Assembly (NCBI GenBank): GCA_902566925.1
Contig: CACFKO010000002.1
Span: 1-64,000, forward strand
Direction: 5' to 3'
Length of the DNA stretch: 64,000 bases
DNA from: an uncultured Pelagibacteraceae bacterium
Lineage (GTDB): Bacteria; Pseudomonadota; Alphaproteobacteria; Pelagibacterales; Pelagibacteraceae
Shown: one piece after another, positions 8,759 through 22,709 of the stretch
Layout of the letters: the number at the start of each line of letters is the position of its first letter
Numbering within the stretch: position 1 is the stretch's first letter
The notes under the pieces: generated by a model
Seen by the model: only the letters and a program-made list of their open reading frames with translations
What the model was told of the DNA's origin: nothing
Databases searched by the model: none
Translations under genes and position numbers: made by a program

Positions 8759-9949
8759 ATGAGCCAGGAAAAATTAATAGCAGAAATAGCCGAAGATAAA
8801 ATTCGATATGTTATTTATCAACAAGATGAAAAATTAGAATATAAAATTTTAAAGAAAAAAATATCTGAAAAAATTGGAATTAAACAAGGAAAAATTTTAG
8901 ACTTTCATTATACTGCAAATAAAATAAATCAAGATCTTAAAAATTTAGAAAAAGAGTCAGATAAAATTTTTACAAATATTTCTGTAATAGTTAATGAACC
9001 TGAAATTTCTTGCACAAATCTTTCAGGATTTAAAAAACTTAATGGATCAAAAGTTGAAAAAAGAGACTTAGATTATCTTTTAAATGAGGGGAAAAGTTCT
9101 ATTTTAAAAGACCAAGAAAAAAATTCAATATTACATATTCTCAATTCTAATTTTATTTTAGATAAAATTAAGAAAAATAAAATCCCAGTTGATCTTCATG
9201 GCGATCATTTGGGTTTACATATGACATTTATTTCTTTACCCACAAATAACTTGAAAAATATTAAAGCACTTTTTAGTAACGGTGATTTAAAAATTGATAG
9301 AGTTATAAGCAAGCCACTTGCTTGCGGTATAGATCTGTTAAATAAAAACAAAGGAGCTAAAAATTTTATTTTAATTAATTTTGATAAAGAGGTTAGTAGC
9401 ATCTCTATTTATGAAGACTCATCATTAGTGTTTTTAAAAATCTTTCCATTTGGAACTAATTCTATTTATAGAGATATTACTCAGCTCTGCTCTTTGAAAG
9501 ATAAGGAGGCAAGAATTATTTTAAGCAAATTAGATTTAACAAATGCAATAAATGAAAAGAATAAATATTTAGAAAAAGATTTATTTACAGAGTCTGAATT
9601 TAAAAAAATAAGTATTAATCATTTAAATAATATTGTTAATGCAAGAATTATTGAAATGTCAGATTATATTTTTAATAAAAATAAGAATTTAAATTATATT
9701 AATAATAAAATCTTAAGAATCCATATGTTCTTCGAGGATAAAGATGTTTTGGAAAATCTAGGCAGTTTATTTAAAGAATCTTTAAAAATTGATAAAATAA
9801 GCACACAAATAGAGTTATTGCCGCTAAATGAATTTTCGGCTATGTCTGGAGCAGCGGAACTTATCTTCAAAGGATGGGATAAAGAGGCTATTCCTCTGAT
9901 TCACAAGAAAAAGTCAATGATTTCTACTTTTTTCGAACGTTTTTTTTGA
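8759..9949 (+). CDS. ftsA: FtsA-like protein, degenerate nucleotide-binding site
   Basis: Position after ftsQ, 396 residues and a collinear FtsA-like pattern (ISCTNLSGF, then a 1C-like region, then KIDRVISKPLACGIDLL) identify an FtsA homologue, the actin-fold protein that ties FtsZ to the membrane. All three actin-family ATP motifs appear lost. The phosphate-1 loop normally read as DIGTxK is IAEIAEDKIRYVIY; phosphate-2, normally DIGGGTTDIA, is ILINFDKEVSSISIY near 205; the adenosine loop, normally TGGGA, is IHMFFEDKDVLENLG near 320. The C-terminal MISTFFERFF still looks like the amphipathic membrane-targeting helix. ftsZ is missing downstream. Identity as FtsA is inferred from context and pattern, not from a profile search. 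Confidence 0.8.
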   Translation: MSQEKLIAEIAEDKIRYVIYQQDEKLEYKILKKKISEKIGIKQGKILDFHYTANKINQDLKNLEKESDKIFTNISVIVNEPEISCTNLSGFKKLNGSKVEKRDLDYLLNEGKSSILKDQEKNSILHILNSNFILDKIKKNKIPVDLHGDHLGLHMTFISLPTNNLKNIKALFSNGDLKIDRVISKPLACGIDLLNKNKGAKNFILINFDKEVSSISIYEDSSLVFLKIFPFGTNSIYRDITQLCSLKDKEARIILSKLDLTNAINEKNKYLEKDLFTESEFKKISINHLNNIVNARIIEMSDYIFNKNKNLNYINNKILRIHMFFEDKDVLENLGSLFKESLKIDKISTQIELLPLNEFSAMSGAAELIFKGWDKEAIPLIHKKKSMISTFFERFF

Positions 9950-9978
9950 TAAATAATTTGTTGTAGTTTTTTGTAACA

Positions 9979-10002
9979 TTAGTTGTTTTCAACTAAATTT
10001 TT
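9979..10002 (+). terminator. Hairpin plus T-rich tail after ftsA
   Basis: A perfect seven-base stem (TTAGTTG / CAACTAA) with a TTTT loop at 9979-9996 is followed by a run rich in T. It lies 30 bases after the ftsA stop and before lpxC, where ftsZ stands in most alphaproteobacteria. The stem is AT-rich, so termination may be weak. It would end the long dcw transcript here. Confidence 0.5.
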
Positions 10003-10023
10003 AGTTTTTGTATAACCTCATTG

Positions 10024-10953
10024 ATGTGGGAAGTTAATCAAAAAACATTAAAGACAAAAACAAATTTCTCAGGAATAGGCCTACATTCTGGTGAGAAAGT
10101 TGATGTTACTTTAATTCCAGCAAATTCCAATTCTGGAGTAATTTTTAAGAGAACTGACTTAAAAAAAAATAATGAAATCATAGCGAATTTTAAGAATGTT
10201 TCTTCTGCAAAACTATGTACAAAAATAGAAAATGATTTTGGAACAAGCGTTTCAACAATAGAACACTTGATGGCTGCATTTTATATATGCGGAATTGACA
10301 ATATAGTTGTAAATTTAAATGGTCCAGAAGTTCCGATAATGGATGGGTCTGCAAAAGATTTTGTTCAGATTATAAAAAACTGTGGACTTAAGAATCTTGA
10401 AGGCAAAAGGAAATTTGTAAAAATTAAAAAAAAGGTAGAGTTGAAAGAAGATGAAAAATTTATAAATATAAATCCAACCAAAAATAGTTTTGAGGTTAAA
10501 TTTACATTAAACTATAAAAGAAACCCTTTAATTCAAGTCCAAACAAATAGAAAAAATTTTGATGAAAAAAACTTGGAGGATATTTATTCAGCAAGAACTT
10601 TCTGTTTATATGAGGATATAGAAAGTATAAAATCTGTTGGTCTTGCAAAAGGTGGTTCTTTGGATAATGCTATTGTAGTTCAAGGAGATAAAATTCTAAA
10701 TGAGGGCGGACTTAGATGCGAGAAAGAGTTTGTAAATCATAAGATACTTGACTTAGTTGGAGACTTTATGCTCTCCGGAACAAGAGTTATTGGTTCAGTA
10801 GAGTGTGTTCATGGTGGTCATGCTTTAACAAATGAATTTTTGAGAAAGATTTTTTCAGACAAAAGCAATTATGATATCATTGAAAATGAATCCTCAACAA
10901 CAAATGTAAGAAAAATCGTTCCTCTTCACAAAAGACTTGCTGTAAACGCCTAA
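10024..10953 (+). CDS. lpxC: UDP-3-O-acyl-N-acetylglucosamine deacetylase LpxC
   Basis: Zinc deacetylase for the committed step of lipid A synthesis. From the ATG at 10024 the protein is 309 residues, normal for the family; a TTG at 10021 is the in-frame alternative. Motifs seen are GIGLHSG near 19, the zinc ligand region STIEHLMAAF near 78, PEVPIMDGSA near 101, and the second zinc site VNHKILDLVGDF near 238 with the catalytic HGGHALTN near 262. A TATAAC box ends only seven bases before the ATG, so the message may be leaderless. It indicates that this organism makes lipid A. Confidence 0.95.
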   Translation: MWEVNQKTLKTKTNFSGIGLHSGEKVDVTLIPANSNSGVIFKRTDLKKNNEIIANFKNVSSAKLCTKIENDFGTSVSTIEHLMAAFYICGIDNIVVNLNGPEVPIMDGSAKDFVQIIKNCGLKNLEGKRKFVKIKKKVELKEDEKFININPTKNSFEVKFTLNYKRNPLIQVQTNRKNFDEKNLEDIYSARTFCLYEDIESIKSVGLAKGGSLDNAIVVQGDKILNEGGLRCEKEFVNHKILDLVGDFMLSGTRVIGSVECVHGGHALTNEFLRKIFSDKSNYDIIENESSTTNVRKIVPLHKRLAVNA

Positions 10954-11007
10954 ATTTTAATTCTAACACCATTTTACGAGTAGTATTTTTTTTGTTATTA
11001 ATACTTT

Positions 11008-15549
<4,542 letters not shown>

Positions 15550-15550
<1 letters not shown>

Positions 15551-17586
15551 TATTTAAGGAGTTTTTTTTTCAATCTAGCCCATCCAGGACTTCTATATTC
15601 TTCATTGTTCTCAAGAAGATTATCCTGATTGAAATCAAAATCATTAGAAACATCTTTAACCAGTTCTTCGTTTTTTTCTACACCTTCTTCGGGAAGTTCG
15701 TTTACAAATCTTGAAGGTAGACTATCCATCCATTCACCATGCCATATTCTTTGAGTTGCAAAAGATATGTATGCATTTTTTTTTGCTCTAGTAATCCCGA
15801 CATATGCTAATCTTCTTTCCTCTTCTAAAGCAAAGTCTCCTTTTTCTTCTAGAGATTTTTGATGAGGAAACAAACCTTCCTCCCACCCCGGTAAAAACAC
15901 ATTGTCAAATTCTAAACCTTTGGCAGCATGCATCGTCATGATATTCACTTTTTCATCCTCCCACTCTTGGTCAATTGATGTAGCTAAAGCAACATGTTCC
16001 AAGAATCCTTGCAAATTATCATAATCATGCATTGCCCTCAAAAGTTCTTTCAAATTTTCGATTCTGCTTTCGTTTTCTAAATCTTTTTGATTTTTTAACA
16101 TTGCAGAGTAGCCAGACTCATCTAAAACAATTTTTAATAAATCATAATGCTTCTTTTTCTTAAGATCAGATCTCCATTTGATTATTAAATCCATAAGATA
16201 TTTAATCGTAGACCTTACTTTTGGTTTAAACTGGTTAAGCTGAAGGAGTTTGTGAGCAGAATCTTCTAAACAGATTTTATTTTTAGATGAAAAATCATGT
16301 AGCTGTTTTACTGTTGACTCACCCAAACCCCTACGAGGTGTATTTATAATTCTTTCAAAAGCTAAATCATCAAATTTTTGATTAATAATTCTCAAATAAC
16401 AGATAGCATCTTTTATTTCTGCTCTTTCGTAGAATTTAATACCTCCAATAATTCTATAATTTATACCTATTTTAAGAAATCTTTCTTCAAACTCACGAGT
16501 TTGATATATGGCCCTAACAAGTATTGCGATATCATTTAAAGATTTATTTTTTTTTATACTTTCTTCAATAATATCTCCAATACCTTGAGCTTCATCTTTG
16601 CCATTTTTATAACAATTCAATCTTACCAAATCGCCCTTTTTACTATCAGACCAAAGTTTTTTTCCTAAACGATCTTTGTTATGTGAAATTAAAAAAGATG
16701 CAGCATCCAAAATATTTTTAGTAGATCTATAATTTTGCTCTAATCTAAAAATTTTACAGTTAGGATAAACTTTATCAAAACTTAGAAAATTTTTAATTTC
16801 TGCACCTCTCCAACTGTAAATTGACTGATCATCATCCCCAACACAACATATATTTTGATTTTCATTTACAATTAATTGCAGCCATTTATTTTGAATGAAA
16901 TTTGTATCCTGGTATTCATCTACAAGTATATATTTAAAATTGTTTGAGTAAACTTTTCTAATATCAGGATTTTTTTCAAATAATTTTACACAATAAAGAA
17001 TTAAATCTCCAAAATCGCAAGAATTTAAATCTCTTATTTTGCCTTGATAAATTTTATAAACATTTAAAATTTGATTTTCGAAAATATGTTTCCTAGACAG
17101 TTTAACTTCTTCTGGTAGCAAACCTTTATTTTTCCATTGGTCAATTAAAGCTAGTATAAATTGAGGAGAAATTTTCTTTGTATCAATGTTTTCTACTTTT
17201 GATATGTTTCTAATTAGTTTTTTTTGATCATCGGTATCTAAAATTGTGAAATTACTTTTTAAACCTACAGCCTCTGCGTGTCGTCTTAAAAATTTTACAC
17301 TAATCGCATGAAATGTTCCGAGCCAAGAAAGTGGAGTTGTTTTACCCAATAATATTTTATTAACTCTATCTCTCATCTCCTTTGCAGCTTTATTAGTGAA
17401 TGTGACGCAAAGTATTTGGTTTGGCCAAGCTTTTTTTTGTTCAACTATGTAAGCTAATTTTGATGTTAAAACTTTTGTTTTACCAGAACCAGCTCCTGCG
17501 ACAACTAATGTTGGACCCTCTATATTGAGAACGGCAGATTTTTGTTGTTCGTTTAATTCTTTAAGAAAATTTCTTTTTTCATTCAT
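15550..17586 (-). CDS. uvrD: UvrD/PcrA-type DNA helicase
   Basis: Superfamily 1A 3'-5' helicase for nucleotide excision and mismatch repair. The ATG at 17584-17586 gives 678 residues starting MNEKRNFLKELNEQQKSAV; a longer frame would add 25 residues with no helicase character and run into the divergent gene. Motifs: Q motif LNEQQ, Walker A AGAGSGKT near 30, motif Ia VTFTNKAA, motif II ILVDEYQDTN, motif III GDDDQSIYSWRGA, motif IV YRS, motif V TMHAAKGLEFDNVF and motif VI EERRLAYVGITRA. The C-terminal tail is shorter than in E. coli UvrD. A TATAAT-like -10 lies on this strand at 17608-17613. Confidence 0.95.
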
Positions 17587-17607
17587 GATAAAGAGCTTTA
17601 TTTTTAC

Positions 17608-17613
17608 ATTATA
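17608..17613 (-). promoter_or_regulatory. Candidate -10 box for uvrD-pepP
   Basis: TATAAT on the minus strand lies about 21 bases before the uvrD ATG in the 46-base divergent spacer. No clear -35 was found. In sequence this AT-rich, such boxes also arise by chance. Confidence 0.35.
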
Positions 17614-17632
17614 CTGCTTATAAAACAACAAA

Positions 17633-19078
17633 ATGAAAACTTCAGCATCTAAAATTATCAAATTCTGGTTGAATAAATTAAACTTTCGTAAGTCAGCAAA
17701 CTATTTAAATAAGCATACTATCTCAATCGGTTTTACAACCATTTTTATACTGGCGGTTCTATTCTATTTTTTAAGGCCAATTTATTTTGATTATCAAGGA
17801 AACAAAAAATTTTTTGAAAATAAAATTAACAATATTTTTAAGCTGAATGTGAATATTAAGGGCAACATTTCCTATAAGGTTTTTCCAACCCCAAGAATTT
17901 TAATTAAAAATGCAGGGTTGAATTTTAGTGAATCAAACAAAAAAAAAATAAAAATCAAAGAATTATATATTTTAATTTCTCCTCTCAGTCTTAACAATTT
18001 TAAAAATATTGAATTAAAAAAAATTCTTGTAAAAAATCAAAATTTAGAGATTCATCCAGCTAATTTTAAAAAATATTTTAACTATTTGACCCTTCGCAAA
18101 GAAAAAACATTAATATTTAAAAATTCTAATTTCTTTTTTATAGATGCCCAAGGAAACAAAGTTATGTTTAGTAATCTAAATTATAAAGAAAAATTTACAG
18201 TTAATAAGCACCAGATTGACACAAGTGGAATTTTTGCCCAAAACAAAGTTAATGTTAAATTTTTGAACAGATTCAGTTCAAAGAAATATTTAAAAATAAA
18301 TATTCCTGATTTAAAACAATATTTAGATATTACTTTTGATAAAAAGAGTAATCTAAGTCTTTTATCAGGAGAGCTAAAACTTCGGTTCCTTGAAAGTCTT
18401 TTATTACTGAATTTTGAAGGTAAAGAAGATTTTAAAATTTCAAATTCTTTTTTAAGGAACAAATTTTTGAACTCTAAATTAAATGGAAAAGTTTCTTTCA
18501 AAAATAATTTTTACTTTAATTTAAATTTAGGTATAAACCGTATAGATATAAGAAAACTTCTTCTATACTATCCAATTTTTCAAATGGGCGGCATTAGTAA
18601 AAAAATTAATGGCAAAATTAATGTTACTAATAAAAATACAGATTCATTTTTTGGAAGTATTAAAGACAGTAAAATGATTTTAATATTTGAAAATGGAGAT
18701 ATAAAAATAAAAAATTTTTCTGCAAAAATAATGAACGATACTGATATTAAATCTAGTATCTCGATTTTACAAAATAATAAAAAACCAATTGTTCAATTCT
18801 CAATAAATTTTTTTACAAAGGACCCTGTTAAATTTTTTAGAAAATTTGGTCTTTATGATTTTGATAAAAGCCCAACTTCTTTTAACGTAAACGGAAATAT
18901 TGATATAAAAGGTAAAAAAATAAATCTAAGAGAGATAATCAAAGATAATAATGAAAGAATTAGTAATAAAGAAATTTTGATTATAGAGAAATCTTTTAAT
19001 CGTTATGTTCTTGACCAAGGAATTATGGGCTTATTTGATTTTTTTAAAATTAAAAAATTTATTCAAGAAATTTATTAA
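17633..19078 (+). CDS. AsmA-family envelope protein
   Basis: The 481-residue protein has an N-terminal basic stretch, one transmembrane helix (about 32-50) and a long periplasmic part. The opening after the helix, with NIKGNISYKVFPTPRILIKNAGLNF near 84-108, matches the AsmA pattern of a VNVKGxIxxxxFPxPxI strand pair. AsmA-like proteins are beta-rich bridges thought to move phospholipids or affect outer-membrane assembly. Here that role is family inference; the exact substrate is unknown. It is transcribed away from uvrD, with TATAAA ending eight bases before the ATG. Confidence 0.75.
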   Translation: MKTSASKIIKFWLNKLNFRKSANYLNKHTISIGFTTIFILAVLFYFLRPIYFDYQGNKKFFENKINNIFKLNVNIKGNISYKVFPTPRILIKNAGLNFSESNKKKIKIKELYILISPLSLNNFKNIELKKILVKNQNLEIHPANFKKYFNYLTLRKEKTLIFKNSNFFFIDAQGNKVMFSNLNYKEKFTVNKHQIDTSGIFAQNKVNVKFLNRFSSKKYLKINIPDLKQYLDITFDKKSNLSLLSGELKLRFLESLLLLNFEGKEDFKISNSFLRNKFLNSKLNGKVSFKNNFYFNLNLGINRIDIRKLLLYYPIFQMGGISKKINGKINVTNKNTDSFFGSIKDSKMILIFENGDIKIKNFSAKIMNDTDIKSSISILQNNKKPIVQFSINFFTKDPVKFFRKFGLYDFDKSPTSFNVNGNIDIKGKKINLREIIKDNNERISNKEILIIEKSFNRYVLDQGIMGLFDFFKIKKFIQEIY

Positions 19079-19091
19079 TAAAAATAAAAAT

Positions 19092-20483
19092 TTATCTGTT
19101 TGGCTTAACCATTCTTTTTGGGTTTACAATTTTTAAAAATTCTTTTTCATTTATCAAACCTGATTTTATTGCTTCTTTTTTTAAAGTTGTTCCATTTTTG
19201 TGAGCCAATTTTGCAATTTTAGCAGCATTATCATAACCTATTTTGGGTGAGAGAGCTGTTACTAGCATTAAAGAATTATCAAGAAGAGATTTTATTCTTT
19301 TTTTATCCGCTTTGATACCTTTTATACAATAATTTGCGAAAGCTTTTGATGAGTCAGCCATTATATTTATAGATTGTAAAATATTATGTATAATTAATGG
19401 TTTAAAAACATTTAATTCAAAATGACCATGTGAACCTGCCATCGTAATACCATTATGATTTCCAATAACTTTTACACAAACCATAGTTACGGCCTCACAT
19501 TGTGTAGGATTCACTTTGCCAGGCATAATTGATGAGCCTGGTTCATTTTCTGGCAGTATAAGTTCACCATACCCAGCTCTCGGCCCAGATCCAAGAAATC
19601 TAATATCATTTGCAATCTTCATAAGACAAACAGCTGTTGTATTTAATGTCCCCGAAAAGTTTACTATAGAATCATGTGCAGCTAAGGCCGCAAATTTATT
19701 CTTAGTTGGTTTAAATGGAAGTTTAGTTATTTTTTTAATCTCATTTACAATTTTTTTATCAAAATTTTTTTTAGTATTTAAACCAGTGCCAACAGCAGTA
19801 CCACCTTGTGCTAAATAGTAAATTTCGTTTAAAGCCCTCTCTATTCTTTCAATACATTTTTTTAATTGAGAGTGATATCCAGAGAATTCTTGCCCCAATG
19901 TAATAGGAGTAGCATCTTGTAAGTGTGTTCTTCCTAACTTAACAATTTTATCAAATTGTTTTACTTTTTTTTTTAGTTCTTTTTCTAATAATCTGAGTGA
20001 AGGCAATAATTTATTTTTTGTTTTCATCGCAATTGCTACATGCATTGCTGTTGGAAATACATCATTGGTTGATTGAGATTTGTTTACATGATCATTTGGA
20101 TGAACAGGTTTTTTGGTCCCCATTTTGCCTTTCATCATTTGTATAGCTCTATTAGCAATTACTTCGTTAACGTTCATGTTTGTTTGTGTTCCAGAACCAG
20201 TTTGCCAAACTTTTAAAGGAAAATGATCATTGAGTTTTCCTTTTATAACTTCATCAGCGGCTTTAATTATAAATCTACTCGTTTTTTTATCTAAATCCCC
20301 ATTTCGAGAATTAACTACTGCTGCAGCTTTTTTAACAATAGCTATTGATTGAATTAGAATGGGCCTTACAAGAAAATCTCCAATATCAAAGTATTTGTTG
20401 GATCTTTGAGTTGATGCACCCCAATACTTATCACCAGGAACTTTAATTTTTCCTATAGAATCAAATTCCGTTCTATATTTCAT
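19092..20483 (-). CDS. fumC: Class II fumarate hydratase FumC
   Basis: Iron-independent fumarase of the TCA cycle, a homotetramer in the cytoplasm. From the ATG at 20481-20483 it is 463 residues; a TTG at 20495 is the in-frame alternative. Family regions visible are [20 protein letters not shown] at the start (shown in part), [17 protein letters not shown] near 95, [20 protein letters not shown] near 182 and the signature [15 protein letters not shown] near 315. The AspA homologue is excluded by [12 protein letters not shown] and length. It lies tail to tail with the AsmA-like gene, 13 bases apart. Confidence 0.95.
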   Translation of the reverse strand: MKYRTEFDSIGKIKVPGDKYWGASTQRSNKYFDIGDFLVRPILIQSIAIVKKAAAVVNSRNGDLDKKTSRFIIKAADEVIKGKLNDHFPLKVWQTGSGTQTNMNVNEVIANRAIQMMKGKMGTKKPVHPNDHVNKSQSTNDVFPTAMHVAIAMKTKNKLLPSLRLLEKELKKKVKQFDKIVKLGRTHLQDATPITLGQEFSGYHSQLKKCIERIERALNEIYYLAQGGTAVGTGLNTKKNFDKKIVNEIKKITKLPFKPTKNKFAALAAHDSIVNFSGTLNTTAVCLMKIANDIRFLGSGPRAGYGELILPENEPGSSIMPGKVNPTQCEAVTMVCVKVIGNHNGITMAGSHGHFELNVFKPLIIHNILQSINIMADSSKAFANYCIKGIKADKKRIKSLLDNSLMLVTALSPKIGYDNAAKIAKLAHKNGTTLKKEAIKSGLINEKEFLKIVNPKRMVKPNR

Positions 20484-20550
20484 TGATGTAACCAATTTAT
20501 ATTATACATAGAAAATTGTAAATAATTTATAGATTAACTATGGGGATTTT

Positions 20551-20925
20551 ATGACAAACTTTAATAGTGTAAAAAAATTTATGGAAAAATTTGGACAAGA
20601 AATTAAAACAAAAGCAGAGTTTCCATCAGATAAAACAGTAAAATTAAGGTATAATTTAATAAAAGAAGAGCTAGAGGAGTTTGAGCAAGCTTTACAGGAT
20701 AAAAATTTAACAGAAGTTGCTGATTCACTTACTGATATCTTATACGTCACTTATGGCGCGGGAGTAGCATTTGGCATTGATTTAGATAAATGCTTCGATG
20801 AAGTTCAAAAATCCAATATGAGCAAACTTGGAGCTGATGGAAAACCAATTTATAATAAAGATGGAAAGGTTATGAAAGGACCAAAATATTTTAAACCTAA
20901 TCTCTCAAAGTTCATTAAAAGTTAA
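20551..20925 (+). CDS. MazG-like nucleotide pyrophosphohydrolase
   Basis: A 124-residue all-alpha NTP pyrophosphohydrolase-like protein. RYNLIKEELEEFEQAL near 33-48 carries the EExxE metal motif and EVADSLTDILYVTYGAG near 54-70 the ExxD motif. The C-terminal half (DEVQKSNMSKLGADGKPIYN) is common in HisE/MazG-like proteins of this type. Likely role is removal of unwanted or damaged nucleotides, but the substrate cannot be read from sequence. A GGGGAT ribosome-site-like stretch precedes the ATG. Its end overlaps the convergent SGNH gene by 21 bases. Confidence 0.82.
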   Translation: MTNFNSVKKFMEKFGQEIKTKAEFPSDKTVKLRYNLIKEELEEFEQALQDKNLTEVADSLTDILYVTYGAGVAFGIDLDKCFDEVQKSNMSKLGADGKPIYNKDGKVMKGPKYFKPNLSKFIKS

Positions 20926-21924
20926 AGATAGTTTCTTATATATACATTCTGAAATTGATTGGTGCCCTTTTTTATTAGGGTGACCCTCTCCTTTAACAGA
21001 ATATTTTTCACCTAATGGAAATTGGCATTTAATGAATGCTATATTATTTTTTTTTAGGAATTCGTTGTAAGCAGCAAATTTTTTAGCTGGTATTTCTTCG
21101 ATATTTAAAAAAAGTAAAATAAATTTTGCTTGGTTTTTTTCTGATATTTTATTCATATTCAAAATAATTTTTTTTGAAATTTCAGTCTTCTGAACAGATC
21201 TTTTAAAAGATTCTATTTTAAGAATTCTTTTTTCAATTTTAGCTATTAGCGCACTTTTATCACCAAAAGGAAGTGTAAAATATTTTTTTGGTTTGTGTAT
21301 TTCAATATTATTATTTTTTAGTGAAGCATAAGGCAAACTTAATTCACCCTCTGTTCCTCTTGAATTATTTTCTAAAAGATACATCCATGATCCTCCGGCT
21401 ATATTTCTTATTTCATGATGGGGGATAAAACCATATATCACCATCTTAATATCATCTTGATCATTAAATATGTTTTTTAATTTTAAAAAAGACTGCGTAC
21501 CACCATAGCCACCAACTCCATAATTTTTAATTTTATAATTTATAATTTGTTTTTGTAATAAAGCTGCAAAAGTATTTTCATCATCAACAGCCCAACCTTG
21601 TGTTAGCGATCCTCCAATAAAAATAATTTTATTTTTTTTTTTATTATTTCCTGTTAGACGTGAACCATCATTAAAATTAGTCAGCTTGGTTTTTCTACCG
21701 CCTTCTGACCAGGGACTAAAAATATATTCACCAGACTTTGGTTTCCATCCTAATATTTCATCTTCAATAAAAGATATTGGCTGATCTTTCAATTTAGCAT
21801 TTGATTGGTTTCTTGGCTTATCCTCAAGAATAAATAATATAAATAATTCAAGAATTAAAAGTATTAGCGAAATACTTACTATAAATAAAATAAAATTTTG
21901 AACTTTATTTTTTGCAAAAATCAT
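20905..21924 (-). CDS. Membrane-anchored SGNH/GDSL hydrolase-like protein
   Basis: The 339 residues begin with one transmembrane helix (about 10-31) and continue with an SGNH fold. FIGGSLTQGWAVDD near 103 contains the likely nucleophile Ser106, YGVGGYGGTQS near 138 the Gly block, and GEGHPNKKGHQ near 318 the Asp/His block (here Glu-Gly-His) of the hydrolase family. Proteins like this often de-acetylate or acyl-modify surface glycans. Together with the two methyltransferases upstream it suggests surface polysaccharide modification. The exact substrate is unknown. The start is followed by AT-only sequence and no strong ribosome site. Confidence 0.72.
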   Translation of the reverse strand: MIFAKNKVQNFILFIVSISLILLILELFILFILEDKPRNQSNAKLKDQPISFIEDEILGWKPKSGEYIFSPWSEGGRKTKLTNFNDGSRLTGNNKKKNKIIFIGGSLTQGWAVDDENTFAALLQKQIINYKIKNYGVGGYGGTQSFLKLKNIFNDQDDIKMVIYGFIPHHEIRNIAGGSWMYLLENNSRGTEGELSLPYASLKNNNIEIHKPKKYFTLPFGDKSALIAKIEKRILKIESFKRSVQKTEISKKIILNMNKISEKNQAKFILLFLNIEEIPAKKFAAYNEFLKKNNIAFIKCQFPLGEKYSVKGEGHPNKKGHQSISECIYKKLSLTFNEL

Positions 21925-21951
21925 TATTAATAAATTATTAATTTTTACTTA

Positions 21952-22689
21952 TTAAATTAATCTTCTTATTTTTCTCATAAATTCTATCACATAGATTGGC
22001 ATTAATTTTAAAAATAATTTTTTTAAAATACCTTCTTTTTTATTTAGCCAAGACTTATCAAATAAAATATTTGGGTCATGGAATATATTTTCTTCATAAT
22101 TAATTTTATTTATTAAATCATTCCTTAAGAAAATGCAGTTTCCGGTATGGCATATGAGCATATATCCTTTTTTTTTACCAACCTCTACGGTTGCAGAAAA
22201 ACTGTTTCCTTGCTGTTTTAAATTATGTCTTTGAATTATTCCTGGTTCAATTGTGCTATTAATCTCTATTACAACAATCTTAGGCATATATTTTTCTAAA
22301 TTTTCCCAAACATCCAGATCATAAGAATCTATATCAATAGATAAAATTTCAAAATCTTGGGGAATTTTTGTTTTTTCCAAAACCTTGTTTAAGGAATTTG
22401 GAGAATTTTTATTTTTATCAATTGTTTTATTAATCGCAAAAATATTTGCGTATTTTGCCTCAGTTTCTTTTAAATCTCTAAATTTTTTTTTATCACTTTC
22501 TATGTAAATAGCTTTATAGTTATAATTTTTTACCAAATTAAAAGTATTGCTACCTCGTTTGCCATCCCAAGCGCCAAATTCACAACACCAACCATTTTTT
22601 CTAAGATCTAATTTTTTTAAAATTTCCTCTAGAATTCCGTCCTCACCGTTTTGAGAATATACATTTTTTTTAAAATCATTAAACATCAT
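21952..22689 (-). CDS. FkbM-like SAM methyltransferase
   Basis: A 245-residue protein beginning MMFNDFKKNVYSQNGEDG. The SQNGEDGILEEIL start, CEFGAWDGKRGSNTF near 37, and AIYIESDKKK near 60 resemble the FkbM-type (Methyltransf_21-like) Rossmann fold: glycine-rich SAM loop followed by the acidic ribose-binding residue. IDIDSYDLDVW near 118 and IVVIEINSTIEPG near 137 continue the pattern. The acceptor is not evident; the setting between an SGNH hydrolase and a sugar methyltransferase suggests a glycan. It is in the same direction as both neighbours, 20-30 bases apart. Confidence 0.7.
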   Translation of the reverse strand: MMFNDFKKNVYSQNGEDGILEEILKKLDLRKNGWCCEFGAWDGKRGSNTFNLVKNYNYKAIYIESDKKKFRDLKETEAKYANIFAINKTIDKNKNSPNSLNKVLEKTKIPQDFEILSIDIDSYDLDVWENLEKYMPKIVVIEINSTIEPGIIQRHNLKQQGNSFSATVEVGKKKGYMLICHTGNCIFLRNDLINKINYEENIFHDPNILFDKSWLNKKEGILKKLFLKLMPIYVIEFMRKIRRLI

Positions 22690-22709
22690 ATTGAGTTTCC
22701 TTAGCTAAT

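Noticed and set aside
17587..17661. A 25-residue N-terminal extension of uvrD
   Set aside because: It would overlap the divergent AsmA-like gene and has no helicase character; the ATG at 17584-17586 matches the family start.
19516..19818. Open frame on the plus strand within fumC
   Set aside because: It is the antisense of the conserved fumarase core.
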